Shown one piece after another: positions 45,893 through 56,088 of a stretch of 64,000 bases of DNA. Each line of letters opens with the position of its first letter. Position 1 is the stretch's first letter. Below the pieces are notes generated by a model, which was not told the origin of the DNA, did not search any database, and worked only from the letters and a program-made list of their open reading frames with translations. Made by a program: the position numbers and the translations under genes. This DNA is from Portulaca oleracea (taxonomy: Eukaryota > Streptophyta > Magnoliopsida > Caryophyllales > Portulacaceae). The stretch spans positions 20,190,832 to 20,254,831 of the forward strand of contig CM055870.1 in assembly GCA_029582165.1 (NCBI GenBank), read 5' to 3'.

Positions 45893-47616
45893 TGTTTAGT
45901 CCCATTTTAGGGGCTAAATACCACTCGTTTACGCCCAAGTCTATGCCGTTCCCTAATAAAATGGTTATTTATTACGTGTTTTGTGATTTTTAGGTATTAA
46001 GTTCGGAGAATAATAAAAGGGGGGCGAAGTTGCGAAAAAGGGCGATAACTCGATCATCCCGAGACCTTTGGAGCTGATTTGATGCCGTGGTGAAGACCCG
46101 GGAAGCATGGGAGACCAATCGTACCTAAAAGAGAGGGAGTTCGGGCCAAAAGGCTAAGTATGGGGGCATCCATGTTCGTAGCGTTCGCTACAACGATTGC
46201 AGCGACCGCTACGCCCCCTTTACTTGGCTGGAAGATCAATTGAAGACCGTAGCGTTCCCTACGCCGGGCGTAGCGAACGCTACGACTGTAGCGTTCCTTA
46301 CGCCGGTCGTAGCGAACGCTACGAGCCCAGGCAGAAGGTTCTACCCAAGACCGTAGCGGTCGCTACGAAGGGTGTAGCGAATGCTACGATAAAGCCCAGA
46401 TTTCCCAATTTTCCAGCTGAGGGTCATAGCGTTCGCTACGCCCTTCGTAGCGTTCGCTACGGATCATTGACTGGGTCGCGACGTTGGGCATAGCGGACGC
46501 CTTGAAGCTGCCGAGAGTTAGAGTTTTCGCCTGTCTTGGGTCGTAGCGAACGCTATGATGCCCGTAGCGGTCGCGACGACCCTTTTTCCAGCATAATTTT
46601 AGGCCAAGACGACTGTGTTTTGGCCCTTCTTCCCCTTTTGTTTAAATAGCCCGTCTTGGGGCATGAATGAGGATTATCTAATCTAGGGAGTTATCTAGGA
46701 GTAGCTAGGGCATCTAGGTTTAGACTTAGATTTTATTTTCAGTTTGTAATTAGTAGATTTTAGAGGGAGATTAGTGAGAGATTAATCTAGGGTTTTGGAG
46801 ATTTGAGTTTATTATTGAAGATTTGGGGATTCAATCAATTGAGAGATTGTTGGATCATCTTTTTATTGCCTTCCATTGTTCATCTACAACATTTTGATAA
46901 GTATTCTCTTTCCTTAACTCTTTATTTAATTACTTTGCTAATTACTTTGCTTGTTCTTAATTTCCTTACTTGCTATTTCATTGTTCTTGTTTGTCTATGG
47001 TTGTTGATTTCTCCATCATGTCTAGAGGCTAATCTTTCTTGAGGTGAGGGGGTGATTAAGGCTTTAATGGATTTTGGCTAAGGTGTTTATTGATTAAAGT
47101 GTGTTTTAGTTGGAGGAGTCTATTTCCACCTAGTGTCTTGTCATTGGGGGTGGCGGTTCAAGGTCCGAGAGCTCTTTGAATCGTTATACACTCAATGGGA
47201 AGTCTAGAGTGGGATAGTTAAGCCCACACTTACGAGGGTAAGTGTAGGCTTAACTAGGAATTAACGCGATTTTCAACCCCGATGGTCCATGGTGGACATA
47301 GGGTAGTTAATTTGAATCTTCCTCGAGGGAGGGGATTCATCGTGGCCTTTTTCTCGCGTTGTTCCATAGATAAATCTAACTTTATGCATTTTGATCATGA
47401 AAACTTCTTGATCAAAAGTTCCGTTAAGTGTCTAAAACCCCCGAACCTTTTCCATTCCTTGACCGACCTTAGTTTTATTTCTTGCTTTGTGATCTTTCAT
47501 ACCAATATCCTTACCTTAGCAATCTCAACCCGACCATTGACCTAGTTCCTTTGACCAAGGCCGCCAGCTCCCTGAGAGAGAACGACAAAACCGAGGTCTT
47601 ACAAGCCGCTGGTACA
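45893..47616 (+). repeat. 3' LTR of the Athila-like element with GC-rich palindrome array
   Basis: 1724 bp, same ends as the 5' LTR. The array (46170-46585) has repeated CGTAGCGTTCGCTACG or CGTAGCGAACGCTACG units, each with 7-bp self-complementary arms, about ten full or decayed units. Confidence 0.9.
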
Positions 47617-47798
47617 AACCTCATATAATATTGCAACTATTCACTCAGATTTTTCATTTTCCCCTCCATTTCCTCCTTCTCCCTCAAGGCTTGTTCTGCT
47701 ACTTCCTGAGGTGTTTTACTACAGCCCAACATTATGAACTACACAAATAACACAAACAGACCTTCCTCCAAGATGAAACTTAGCTCTGATACCAATTA
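47617..47798 (-). pseudogene. gag: gag 5' tip and PBS of the CRM-like element, separated by the Athila insertion
   Basis: On the minus strand the PBS TGGTATCAGAGCT (47782-47794) is followed by ATG at about 47734 (MLGCSKTPQEVAEQALREKE) with a stop after about 31 codons. The rest of gag resumes at 40587. Confidence 0.72.
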
Positions 47799-48929
47799 TG
47801 ATGTATGCAAGGTCGCAATGATCAGAGTAATGACCTCACGGTACATCACATTAACACACGACACACAGATTCTAACCTTACAACAGAGAATCAAGCACAA
47901 GCACACCCAAAAACATACCTCAACACAGAGAATCAACTATAACCTCCTCAAAATAGAGCACAAACACCAAAGCTCAAATGTATGAAATGGATGATGATGA
48001 AATGATGATGAAATGAACAAGAACTTACAATCAAATAGTAAATAGAGGATAGACTTGAGCTCGAGCTGATACAGGCCCACCACAGCTAGAACATCAAGGG
48101 CAATGGACACAATGACCTCAATTGATACATGCACACCACCATCGAAGCTACCAAGCTCTACACCCACCACAAGGATAGCCAAATCCTTGATACTGTAGTA
48201 GAATTAACCAAGGATGAGAGTTTAACGTCACTTACAAACAAGAGGCTCAACAAGGGACTCAAAATGCTATTGATTTCACTGATTGTTAATGTCCTCAAGT
48301 TGTCGATTACAAGCTATATAAACCTAGGGTTGAGCTAGATGATTAAGGGTTTTCCCTTGCTCAAAAAACTCCCTAATTACGCATTAAGCTACTTAACTAA
48401 CTTAGTAAGCTAATTAATGCTCATTACAAACTGGATAACATCAAAATAAAATGAAATAAAATCTAACAAACGCGTTTTCTTTATTACAAACGGTTAAATC
48501 ACCTCACAAGCTGGAAATGGCCTTAACAGTTCGGAAGTGAGTCTTCATGGAGGACCTCAATGCAGGATCACCTCATAGAACTGGAATATCCTCAACAGTC
48601 CAGAAGTGATGTCTTCAAAGAGGACCTCAGAACTGGCAAAATATCTCCACTGAGCTGGAAAGTCCTCAACAGTTCTAAAGTGAAGTCTTCAAACATGGAT
48701 GAGGGCCTCAATCCAAAGATATGGAATTGAGAAATAGCCTCACTAGTTGGCTGCTACTGATGATGATGATGTTGCTGTTGCTGGACGACCTCATGACCTA
48801 CTGGACCATCATGCAACACTCCTGGATATCAGTGTTGATGCTGAAGATGGTGAGGTCGTTGCTGATCCTGATGCTGGCTCTGGTTCACTGTCCTCTGGAC
48901 TCTAGTCATATAATGGAGGACCTCCATCA
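47799..48929 (-). repeat. 5' LTR of the CRM-like element
   Basis: 1131 bp, TGATGTATGC to CCTCCATCA in plus reading. It lacks the MITE and the GATCC block seen in the sister LTR, and so serves as their empty-site control. Confidence 0.88.
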
Positions 48930-48934
48930 TTTGC

Positions 48935-49253
48935 CCACAACAAGACACCTTCATATTCTATAGGGGTGTCTCCTTTCCAAGTTGTGCTTGAAAGCAACCC
49001 TCTCACACCCTTGGATCTTCTTCTTTTACCCATTGATGCTCTGGTTCATGTTGAGGCTAAGGTTAAGGCTAAAGAGATTAAGAAGCTTCATCAACAAATG
49101 AAATGAATGAGTGCAAGAGTCAATGAGCTTTTTAAGGTAAGGAACAACAAGCATAGGAGAGCTTATGTGTTCCAACCTGTTGACTTGGTATGGTTGAACT
49201 TGAGGAAGGAATACTTCCAAGAGGAGAAATAAGTTGTTGTAATTAAGGGGAGA
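48935..49253 (+). pseudogene. pol: integrase C-terminal part and PPT of the old gypsy element
   Basis: Reads VSPFQVVLESNPLTPLDLLL, LPIDALVHVEAKVKAKEIKK and KVRNNKHRRAYVFQPVDLVW, the gypsy integrase end. It joins the part ending at 34421 once the CRM-like insertion and one TSD are removed. A purine tract follows near 49236-49253. Confidence 0.78.
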
Positions 49254-49264
49254 ATGATCTTTCG

Positions 49265-52200
49265 AGGTTCTAGAGACGGTTAATGATAATCCTTATAAAC
49301 CTTGTAATAGATTGTAGTACCATGATCCTATCTATTTTGCTAGCCTCAATTGATCTAAACCATGTAAATTGTTTATATGTTGGCATGTCTTGAAGCTGTA
49401 AATCATCAAATAGCTCAGCCATTACTCTCATTCCTTCACTAAAATATGTGCGCCCTCTTCTCTGATACTTATTGTCTCCATGTTTATTATGTCCATACAC
49501 CAGGCAAATTGCACATGATAAATATCTTGAATAAATTTTCTTTATACATATATCCACCTTTCTCCATGATCGTGACTTTCTTCATAAAAACTCTTCTTGT
49601 TCCACATCAGCAGCATGCCACCTGACTTTCTAATAGCTTGTATTTTAATGAAATCAATATCCTCTCTATCTGAACATTTTCTAACTTCGAACAAGCTCAT
49701 TCTTATGTTCTAGTTTTGACTATGCCAATGACATTTATATACTCTCTTCTAATGAGGTCCCTCACCGCTTTATTTTTCTTGAGGGACTCCAAGCCTCTCA
49801 CATTCCAAAAGGTTATCCTTATCTTTGTTTTCTTTAGAACTGAGGTGGCTGATATGTTAAGTGATCAGCTAAGGATGAATCTTTGGAGTTTGCTTTCTTC
49901 TTCTTTTTGCCTTTGGCTGCCTGCTTTCACATATTCTTAGGGAATTCTATAAATTCTCTCCTTCGGGAAGTCTTCATGCCCATTCCTATTGCACTAGGTA
50001 GTTCAGCAGCCTTCTTAGAAATGATTTTTCTAGCAGTAAGTATCGTTTCCTTGTTTTTTTACTGCATGATCAATATCCTCATCTTTGTAAGCTGCATGCG
50101 GTGTGCTTTCATTTTCCAATGGATGGACTAAATTATTAGGTGACTCTTCTATTCATAGTCTTATTTTCGAGGCCTGTATTGGGCACCATTCCAGTCATGA
50201 AATCCCATAGCCACAACCACCTTTTCTTGTAATTGTTGTACCTTGTCATTAGTGCTTCTTAGCTCTTCTTGATATGCATTTGGGGTAAGTTCCAAAGCAT
50301 TTGTATGTAACCCTTGCCTTCTCATACAACAGTTGTTAGTAAATGTCGTGCTGTTTGAAATCCTTTCAACTTCCACCATCCCACCAATTGTCATCTAGTG
50401 ACTCTTTGTCTGTGGACCATGCTGATGAATCTGTTGGGAATTACTCGAACTTGCCCAGTCTCTTCATTATTATGAAGATTTACATAGGTAGCCTATGATC
50501 CTGTTTCTTCTCTTGACTTGGATGATGTCATTTGAGTTTCTTTTACCTTACTCAAAACTTGAAACCTCCACTCCTGATCTAATGTATTGCTATATTGATA
50601 ATCTGAAACCATCTCCTTCCTTTACAAAGACCCTGAAGGCACAGTTGTCGATATCTAGAAAATTTTTTGTTTCAATCCTTTTCATGATTTTGGTGCTCAT
50701 TATAACCTTCATGACTTCTTAATTTGATGGACTCACCACATAGTATTTGGTCCCAATCAGATTTTCCCATGGCTATATTATATGCTTGAAATTTTAAGTC
50801 ATCCATCCATGTGGTGGAACTCCATAAATGTTCACCTGATCTATTCAATGCTCACTAGTCTCGTAAGGATTCCAGTTCCTCTGGATTGTCCAGGATCGTT
50901 TTCATCTCTTCAATTGATCAAAAAGTTACAATCAATTTGGTGGTATTCCTAGCAATGACCTTCTCCACTTGCATTTCCTTGAGCTGCAAAGCCAATATAG
51001 TTTCCATTTCAACTTGTTGTCTTGCCACACAAACAACACTTTGTTCGGTCCATTTCATGGCTTTTGGGTCAGTCTTCTCTTTTATTCTGCCAACACTATT
51101 ACTTTGTGAATCTAGCGTTGGTTGAGTTTCTTCCTTTTTCTCCTTTCTCACCAACATCTTTGTTGGCCTTCTGCTCGATTCTTGCTTCTTCCTTGCATAG
51201 TTGACAACGATTTTATGTCCTCTGACTATCTTGCAATTGAATCTCTTGAAAGAACCCAAGAGGGAGGTAAATAGGGTTATCCAATTTCTGCACACTTGAG
51301 ATAAAGGACGTTAGGTCTCTTAATCTTATCTAGATTAAGAGATAATTTTTAAAAATATAAAGGACAATACAAATATGAATAAAGAACTTCCATTATTTAA
51401 TCATAAACATAATACAAAAGAGAGTAAACCTAGTTGCTCAAGGAGTAAGGTCCTTGCAGCAACTGCTCGATGAGTGTCTTACTGAAGGGCACTTTCAAAG
51501 GATGTTTAGACAAGCACAGACCAAGTTCACTTTGGTGCTGAACACACTCTCTAATCCTAGATCCTTTAAGGATTAAGAGCGTAACACGCCAATCTCCTTG
51601 GCTTACGACAGAACACACAAAAAGTCTCTCAAAGACACACTTAGAAATCTTCACGGATTTCCTACTCTTCGATTTCTTCCTTGGAATCGCTGAGTTCTTC
51701 TATCTTCAAGTCTTCTATTTATAATTGCAGCTTGGTAGTCGTTTGGATGGTGGACGTTGGAGTTGATTCTTTCCTTCCTTGTTCTTTGCTTCTCTTTCCT
51801 TGTTTGGTTCTTGAGATCTTCCTTCCTTATTATATCTACATAATCAGAATATATAACATAAGGCATGATCTTGATTCTCATTCCTTTCTTGTTTCGTTGC
51901 TCTTCTTTTATTCTTTGAGATTTCTTTCCTTGCGAATTATATCAACAAGAATCACACACATAATCAGAATATATAGTCTAGGATCTACTCCAGATTTCTC
52001 TAGTGGAGGATACTTCCCTTTTCTGGATATTCGAATTTCGACTTTCATTCAAAACCGATCCAGTCGCCAAGGTCCTTGAGCTTGGGTCTGTTGAGGTCCT
52101 TGAGGGGTTCTAACATCTCTGTATGCTTTCTTGAACGTGTTCGTCTCTCCAAAAATACACAAACCCGAATTTGTGTTGATTCTCCCTTCTCCAATGAACG

Positions 52201-52360
52201 TATGTTGCTCTGACTCTTCCAACTCTCTCTCAAAAATGCCTTTCAAACCATGTTTATCTAAATCTTTTGGGGGATTTCCCACAAAAATGGAGCATGGTTC
52301 CTCTTGGGGGTGGTTCCCCCCTCTCCTTCTCTCTCTGCTTTCTCTCTCCATGCCTTAGTT
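49265..52360 (-). mobile_element. L1-type LINE fragment (ORF1 and start of ORF2), interrupted by a solo LTR
   Basis: On the minus strand an ORF1-like part (52116-52351) carries an RRM-type unit (CSIFVGNPPKDLDKHGLKGI, then LCIFGETNTFKKAYRDV). It resumes across the solo LTR with FKRFNCKIVRGHKIVVNYAR at about 51246. Near 49786-49830 the endonuclease start reads IRITFWNVRGLESLKKNKAV. Its end (about 49310-49450) reads LFDDLQLQDMPTYKQFTWFR and SKIDRIMV. No RT follows: the fragment ends where the old gypsy element's integrase end begins. All frames are broken by stops. Confidence 0.75.
51247..52115 (-). mobile_element. sirevirus-type solo LTR (869 bp)
   Basis: TGAAAGAACCCAAGAGGGAG to GGGGTTCTAACA, flanked by a perfect TCTCT duplication (51242-51246, 52116-52120). 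It resembles the LTRs at 3027-3889 and 57721-58716 (GGACGTTAGG, CCTTAAGGATT..., GATCTT...TTCCTT). In element sense a TATAAATAG lies near 51720. Intact LINE sequence on both sides confirms the insertion. Confidence 0.9.
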
Positions 52361-52636
52361 GACAGGCTAGGATGAGGGTTTGTTGGTAGGGCTTTGTGCC
52401 TTGCTTTGGTTAACTATCTTATGTCTTTTGATTAGTTATGTTGTCCAAATATATTAAGCTCTTCTCCTACTGCTTGGAGCTCACGGGTAAGTTTCTACAA
52501 ATATCAATTATCTTCTTATTGTCTTTTTATTTTGTTTTCCAATGGTTTTTCAAACTTAGTTTTGTTCAGTGTTTAACTTTGTCCTTCAAAGTGGTTTTTC
52601 AAAAGGTTTTCTGTGGGTCCATACGAACTAACCTTT
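52361..52636. other. T-rich stretch, possibly LINE 5' untranslated DNA
   Basis: Located directly upstream of the LINE ORF1 start on the minus strand; no motif seen. Confidence 0.3.
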
Positions 52637-54091
52637 TGTAGGACCCGAGGAAAATTCCAACCGTGCCCTACGCGGTGTTAGGCGAGTCGAAAGAGGTGTC
52701 TAGTCTTTAAGGGATTTAATTGAATTTTTACTTATTAAAAATGTTCACAAGAAATGTTTAGATTTTATTATGAACATTAAAATTTACAATCTGCCTGAAA
52801 TAAATAATGAAACAGAAAAATCAGAAATAATTAGCATGGAAACAGGGTGGTGGAGAATTACAGGTCATCGACCCAGCGCCATCTTTGATGCCTAGCGCCC
52901 TGGACTGTGACTCTGGGCCTTTCCCACACACCTGGGTGCTGGTAGTGGGCTCGGGCCAACAACCGTGCTGACCCGCACAGGGTGTCGGATGTTGGACCGA
53001 GGGAACCAATTTCCAATTTTCGGTATTCAAATCATTTCGGGAAATAAATAAATTTTAAAATTTGAATAAAATTTAACATTTAGCGAATCAAATTTAATCA
53101 AATTTATTTTTTTAGGAGCCGCCAATCAATTTTTAAGAGAATTGATAAACTCGAATTTTCTTGACTCCGCGTAACCGTGAACCATGAGATTCGGATTCTG
53201 GGGGTAAGGTTACGAATTCGAAAGTAAAAACCTTCGAATTCGCGCGTTTAATGAATGGACTCTACTAGATCAGTTTATTAAAGAAAAGAGTAGAAGAGGA
53301 GAATTAATTAAATTAATTAATGTTATTTAAATGCATGCGGAAAATAAATGCGATAATAAAAAGAATGCGATAAATAAATGAAAGCGATAAAGACAAATTA
53401 AAGTTATCTTCTCAAGTAATCCAATTTAGATTAGTCATAATTGATATTAATATCAGGGTTACAAAAATATTGGTGGTTACAAGAAAATAATAACGAGAAT
53501 AAAAATGCGAAAATAAAAAATGTCAGAATGCATGTATGGAAATGAGAGAGGGAGAGAAAAAGAGAAATCCACCTAGTGTCAATACTCCCAGGTGGTTTCG
53601 GTGTGTCAAATGAAATGAGAAGAGGGGGTATTTATAGGATGAGTGAGTGAGGAGAAAATCGGGTTTAGAGTTTAGGAATGAGCTAAAAATAGCGAATGTG
53701 CTAAAAATAGCAGGTGTAAAAATAGTCAATATGTTAAAGTTAGTAAATAGGCGGGTCTGCCTGGCTTGCTCTCCAAGCACGCGACTTGAGAGCGGAGTGC
53801 AGGTAAGCGGGCGTGCAGACCCACCCAGCGCCCTAAGTCTGGGTAATGGGCGGCGTTAGGCCCGCCTGGCGCCCCGACTCTGCTCGGGTTCTGGGCTGCG
53901 CCTCGGACTGCGTGTCAGGGCTTATTTTGGGCCTATGTTTGTGGAATATTTTGTTGGTTGTTTTTGTTGTGTTTTTCTCTCATTTTTGCATTTCAAACAT
54001 ATTTTTACATTTTATCTAAGCTAAAAATAATAAAAATAAATACTAGAAAATAAAATTACAATATTACAATGACATATTTTGAGTGTCTACA
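52637..54091. mobile_element. solo LTR (1455 bp), Tat/Ogre-like by its ends
   Basis: TGTAGGACCCGAGG to GAGTGTCTACA, with a perfect CCTTT duplication (52632-52636, 54092-54096). TGTAGACAC-type termini occur in Tat-lineage LTRs; this placement is from memory. It contains two GC-rich islands (52865-52995 and 53750-53910) with AGCGCC and GGCGCC words in an otherwise AT-rich sequence. No PBS, PPT or coding part was found. Confidence 0.85.
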
Positions 54092-54096
54092 CCTTT

Positions 54097-54422
54097 CTAT
54101 AAAACTTAATTCATGGAGGAAAGACGATCTATATTAGGATTCCTCAAGTTGTTGAAATGAATTATTTAGTAAGAAAATTAACAATTACTATAATAAGTTT
54201 CAATTAATTAGAATTTTTTTTTTGATCAACAATTAATTAGAATTGCGACATTATAAAGGGTACTACGTGATTATAAAAGATAACTAGAAATTAATTAGTT
54301 CCTCTACAAAATTTAATGAAGTGATTTATTTGATCGATCATATTATCACAAACTCTAACTAATTTACCGTGATTTAAAAAAAAAAATCGTATACACATGT
54401 GTGTAGAATTTGTAGTAGTACG
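54097..54422. other. AT-rich intergenic spacer
   Basis: Nothing recognised between the Tat-like solo LTR and the sirevirus derivative; ends with the TSD GTACG. Confidence 0.5.
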
Positions 54423-55387
54423 TGTCAGAATCAGGCTCAAGGACCTTGTCATCTAAAGAAGTTTTGAATGAAAGTCAAAATTCACTTTGGCCTACGTCTA
54501 CTCCTTGATATATCCAAATCTTATAATATTATTTTGTTCCCTATGATATTATTATTATGGGATTCTCCTAAATAATTATATTATCTTTCAAAATAATACT
54601 ATTATCATGTGGATAATATTTCGTAATTAGATTTTCCTTGACTACTTTCTAGGCAATAAAATATAGAACATGTGAAGGATGGTAGTGAAGATTTGCATTC
54701 AATTATTTATGGAAATGCTCCATGCAAAGATTGGTTGTTTTCAACAAATAGGAACAATGGAAATGATTGCTAGAAAAGGAAACAATGGCTAATTGATTGT
54801 GTGATTCCATTTTATGGAAATAGTGCTTAATGGAATTAGAAGCAATTATTGGTGGAAATAGTGGTTAATTGATTGCGCTCCAACGTCTAGTTTTATACAT
54901 GATATATAAGGGGTTGTTCATCCTTGCTCTAGACATCGATTCCAAGGAAGAAATCGATAAGAGTGTTGTAGGAAATTAGTGAGTGATTTCTGAGTGTGTA
55001 ACCAATTGATATTGTAGGACCTCGGTGAGTAGTGTAACAGAAATTAAGTGCTGTAGTTTCTGTGAGTGAGATACCACCAGCGTAGTTGGTGAAAATCTAT
55101 TGTAATCGCCTCCTGGCGAACGTAGCTGTCCCATAGACATTATCTTCTAGACAATGAGACCACCAATGAAACCATTCTTCTGTACATTCAGCCTGGACAG
55201 TGAAACCATTCTTCTGTAGTTGTCCCATGGACATTATCTTCTGGATAGTGAGACCACCAGTAACCTCCTTTGTGTAATGCTTTTTGGATTTCCTTCAATA
55301 ATATAATTATTTTCGTTACACTGTATATTAAGTCTTGACTTGGGTCAAGACTAGTTGCTAACGTCCTTACCTAAGTGTGTGCAGAAT
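54423..55387 (+). repeat. 5' LTR, 3'-truncated
   Basis: Matches 57721-58716 but lacks the last 40 bp or so (…GATAATCC…GGTTCTTTCA) and the PBS. TATA box TATATAAGGGG near 54901. Confidence 0.87.
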
Positions 55388-55425
55388 CCACTCAAGAAGA
55401 GACTAACCGCTCTGTGGAAAAGGTC

Positions 55426-56088
55426 ATGGTTGGTATTGAAGATGGTAATATAGGACAAGGACGTTGCTTGAGCGTACCCCCATTATTCCAAGGATCAAAC
55501 TTTGCCCATTGGGAGAAGCGTGTGAAAGCATTCATCATGGATCAAGACTATGATTTATGGGACATAATTGAGAATGGAGACTTTGCCCCCATGATCACAA
55601 AGGGTGAAGTCGCTAAACCCAAAATTAGATCCAAATATACTTATAAAAAAGCAGAAAAGGCAAATAAAAATATTAAAGCCTTACACACTCTCTATTACGA
55701 ACTTGATTCTAATGAGTTTGAATATGTCTCTGGATATGATACAACTAAGCAGGCCAGGTGTGGGTACCTTAGTGACCACATATGGAGGAATAGCCTAGTT
55801 CGAGAAATAAGGCTTGACCACTATGTCAAGCATTACAAATCCTTCAAAATGAAGAATGGAGAATTCGTCAAGGACATGTACAAAATGTTCGCTATCATAG
55901 TCAATAATCTCAAGTCCATAGGGAAAACCTACTCCAATGAAGAAAAAGTTTGCAAGGTCCTCAGATGTCTTCCAATAAAGCAATGGGAACCGAAAGTCGC
56001 CACAATCAAGGAAGCTCAAGATTTGAAAACTCTTCAATTAGATGACATCACTGGAAATCTTCTTGCTCACGAAATACATCTTCAATAA
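55426..56088 (+). CDS. gag: sirevirus-type gag, N-terminal part (220 aa)
   Basis: I chose the ATG at 55426 (MVGIEDGNIGQGRCLSVPPL). An upstream GTG-initiated extension lies in LTR-derived sequence and is not credible. Gag landmarks: QGSNFAHWEKRVKAFIMDQD, YDLWDIIENG, KNIKALHTLYYELDSNEFEY, YVKHYKSFKMKNGEFVKDMY, YSNEEKVCKVLRCLPIKQWE and AQDLKTLQLDDITGNLLAHE. It parallels gag at 9208-10809 block by block. It ends HLQ-TAA, where the sister has a stop at the same place. Confidence 0.85.
   Translation: MVGIEDGNIGQGRCLSVPPLFQGSNFAHWEKRVKAFIMDQDYDLWDIIENGDFAPMITKGEVAKPKIRSKYTYKKAEKANKNIKALHTLYYELDSNEFEYVSGYDTTKQARCGYLSDHIWRNSLVREIRLDHYVKHYKSFKMKNGEFVKDMYKMFAIIVNNLKSIGKTYSNEEKVCKVLRCLPIKQWEPKVATIKEAQDLKTLQLDDITGNLLAHEIHLQ

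Larger units (their letters stand above)
40588..47616 (+). mobile_element. Athila-like Ty3/gypsy element lacking pol
   Basis: Perfect TSD AACCT (40583-40587, 47617-47621). LTRs TGTTTAGTCCC to CTGGTACA. The PBS TGGCGCCGTTGCCGGGGA (41987-42004) matches 18 bases of the 3' end of tRNA-Asp, the Athila primer. The 3.9-kb interior has an Athila-type gag and a 302-residue ORF, but no protease active site, RT, RNase H or integrase in any frame. LTRs are almost identical apart from one length difference, so insertion was recent. It must have relied on proteins from an autonomous relative. Confidence 0.9.
34422..48929 (-). mobile_element. Ty3/gypsy chromovirus-type element, probably CRM-like, with nested insertions
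   Basis: Perfect TSD TTTGC (34417-34421, 48930-48934). LTRs start TGATGTATGCAAGG and end CCTCCATCA in plus reading. PBS TGGTATCAGAGCT at 47782-47794 (minus). Gag, protease, RT, RNase H and integrase follow in gypsy order. The integrase C-terminal reading frame runs into the 3' LTR and shows no canonical chromodomain. These two traits, plus the gag type (WWNNLQRRR, EKFLPESY), fit the CRM clade. The clade is inference. It is split by an Athila-like element at 40588-47616 and carries a hAT MITE in one LTR. Confidence 0.82.
27250..49253 (+). mobile_element. old Ty3/gypsy element (host of the nest), degenerate
   Basis: Plus-strand gypsy parts are spread over the span: a decayed PBS (TGGTATTAAAGCA, 28113-28125) preceded by an LTR end at 28110; gag near 31.7-32.2 kb; RNase H near 33.5 kb; integrase 33.6-34.42 kb; and its C-terminal part at 48.93-49.23 kb, followed by a purine tract (AATTAAGGGGAGAATGAT, about 49236-49253). 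The copia element at 28299-31404 and the gypsy element at 34422-48929 were inserted into it later. The RT region is deleted (near 33.1 kb). The left LTR start is uncertain (27250 is a guess), and no right LTR was found where the LINE begins. Confidence 0.62.

Noticed and set aside
46170..46585. CRISPR-like array
   Set aside because: Repeats are palindromic and irregularly spaced inside a plant LTR, with no unique spacers of constant size.
55375..55425. Upstream GTG-initiated extension of the sirevirus gag
   Set aside because: The codons come from the fused LTR end; the first in-frame ATG at 55426 is the better start.
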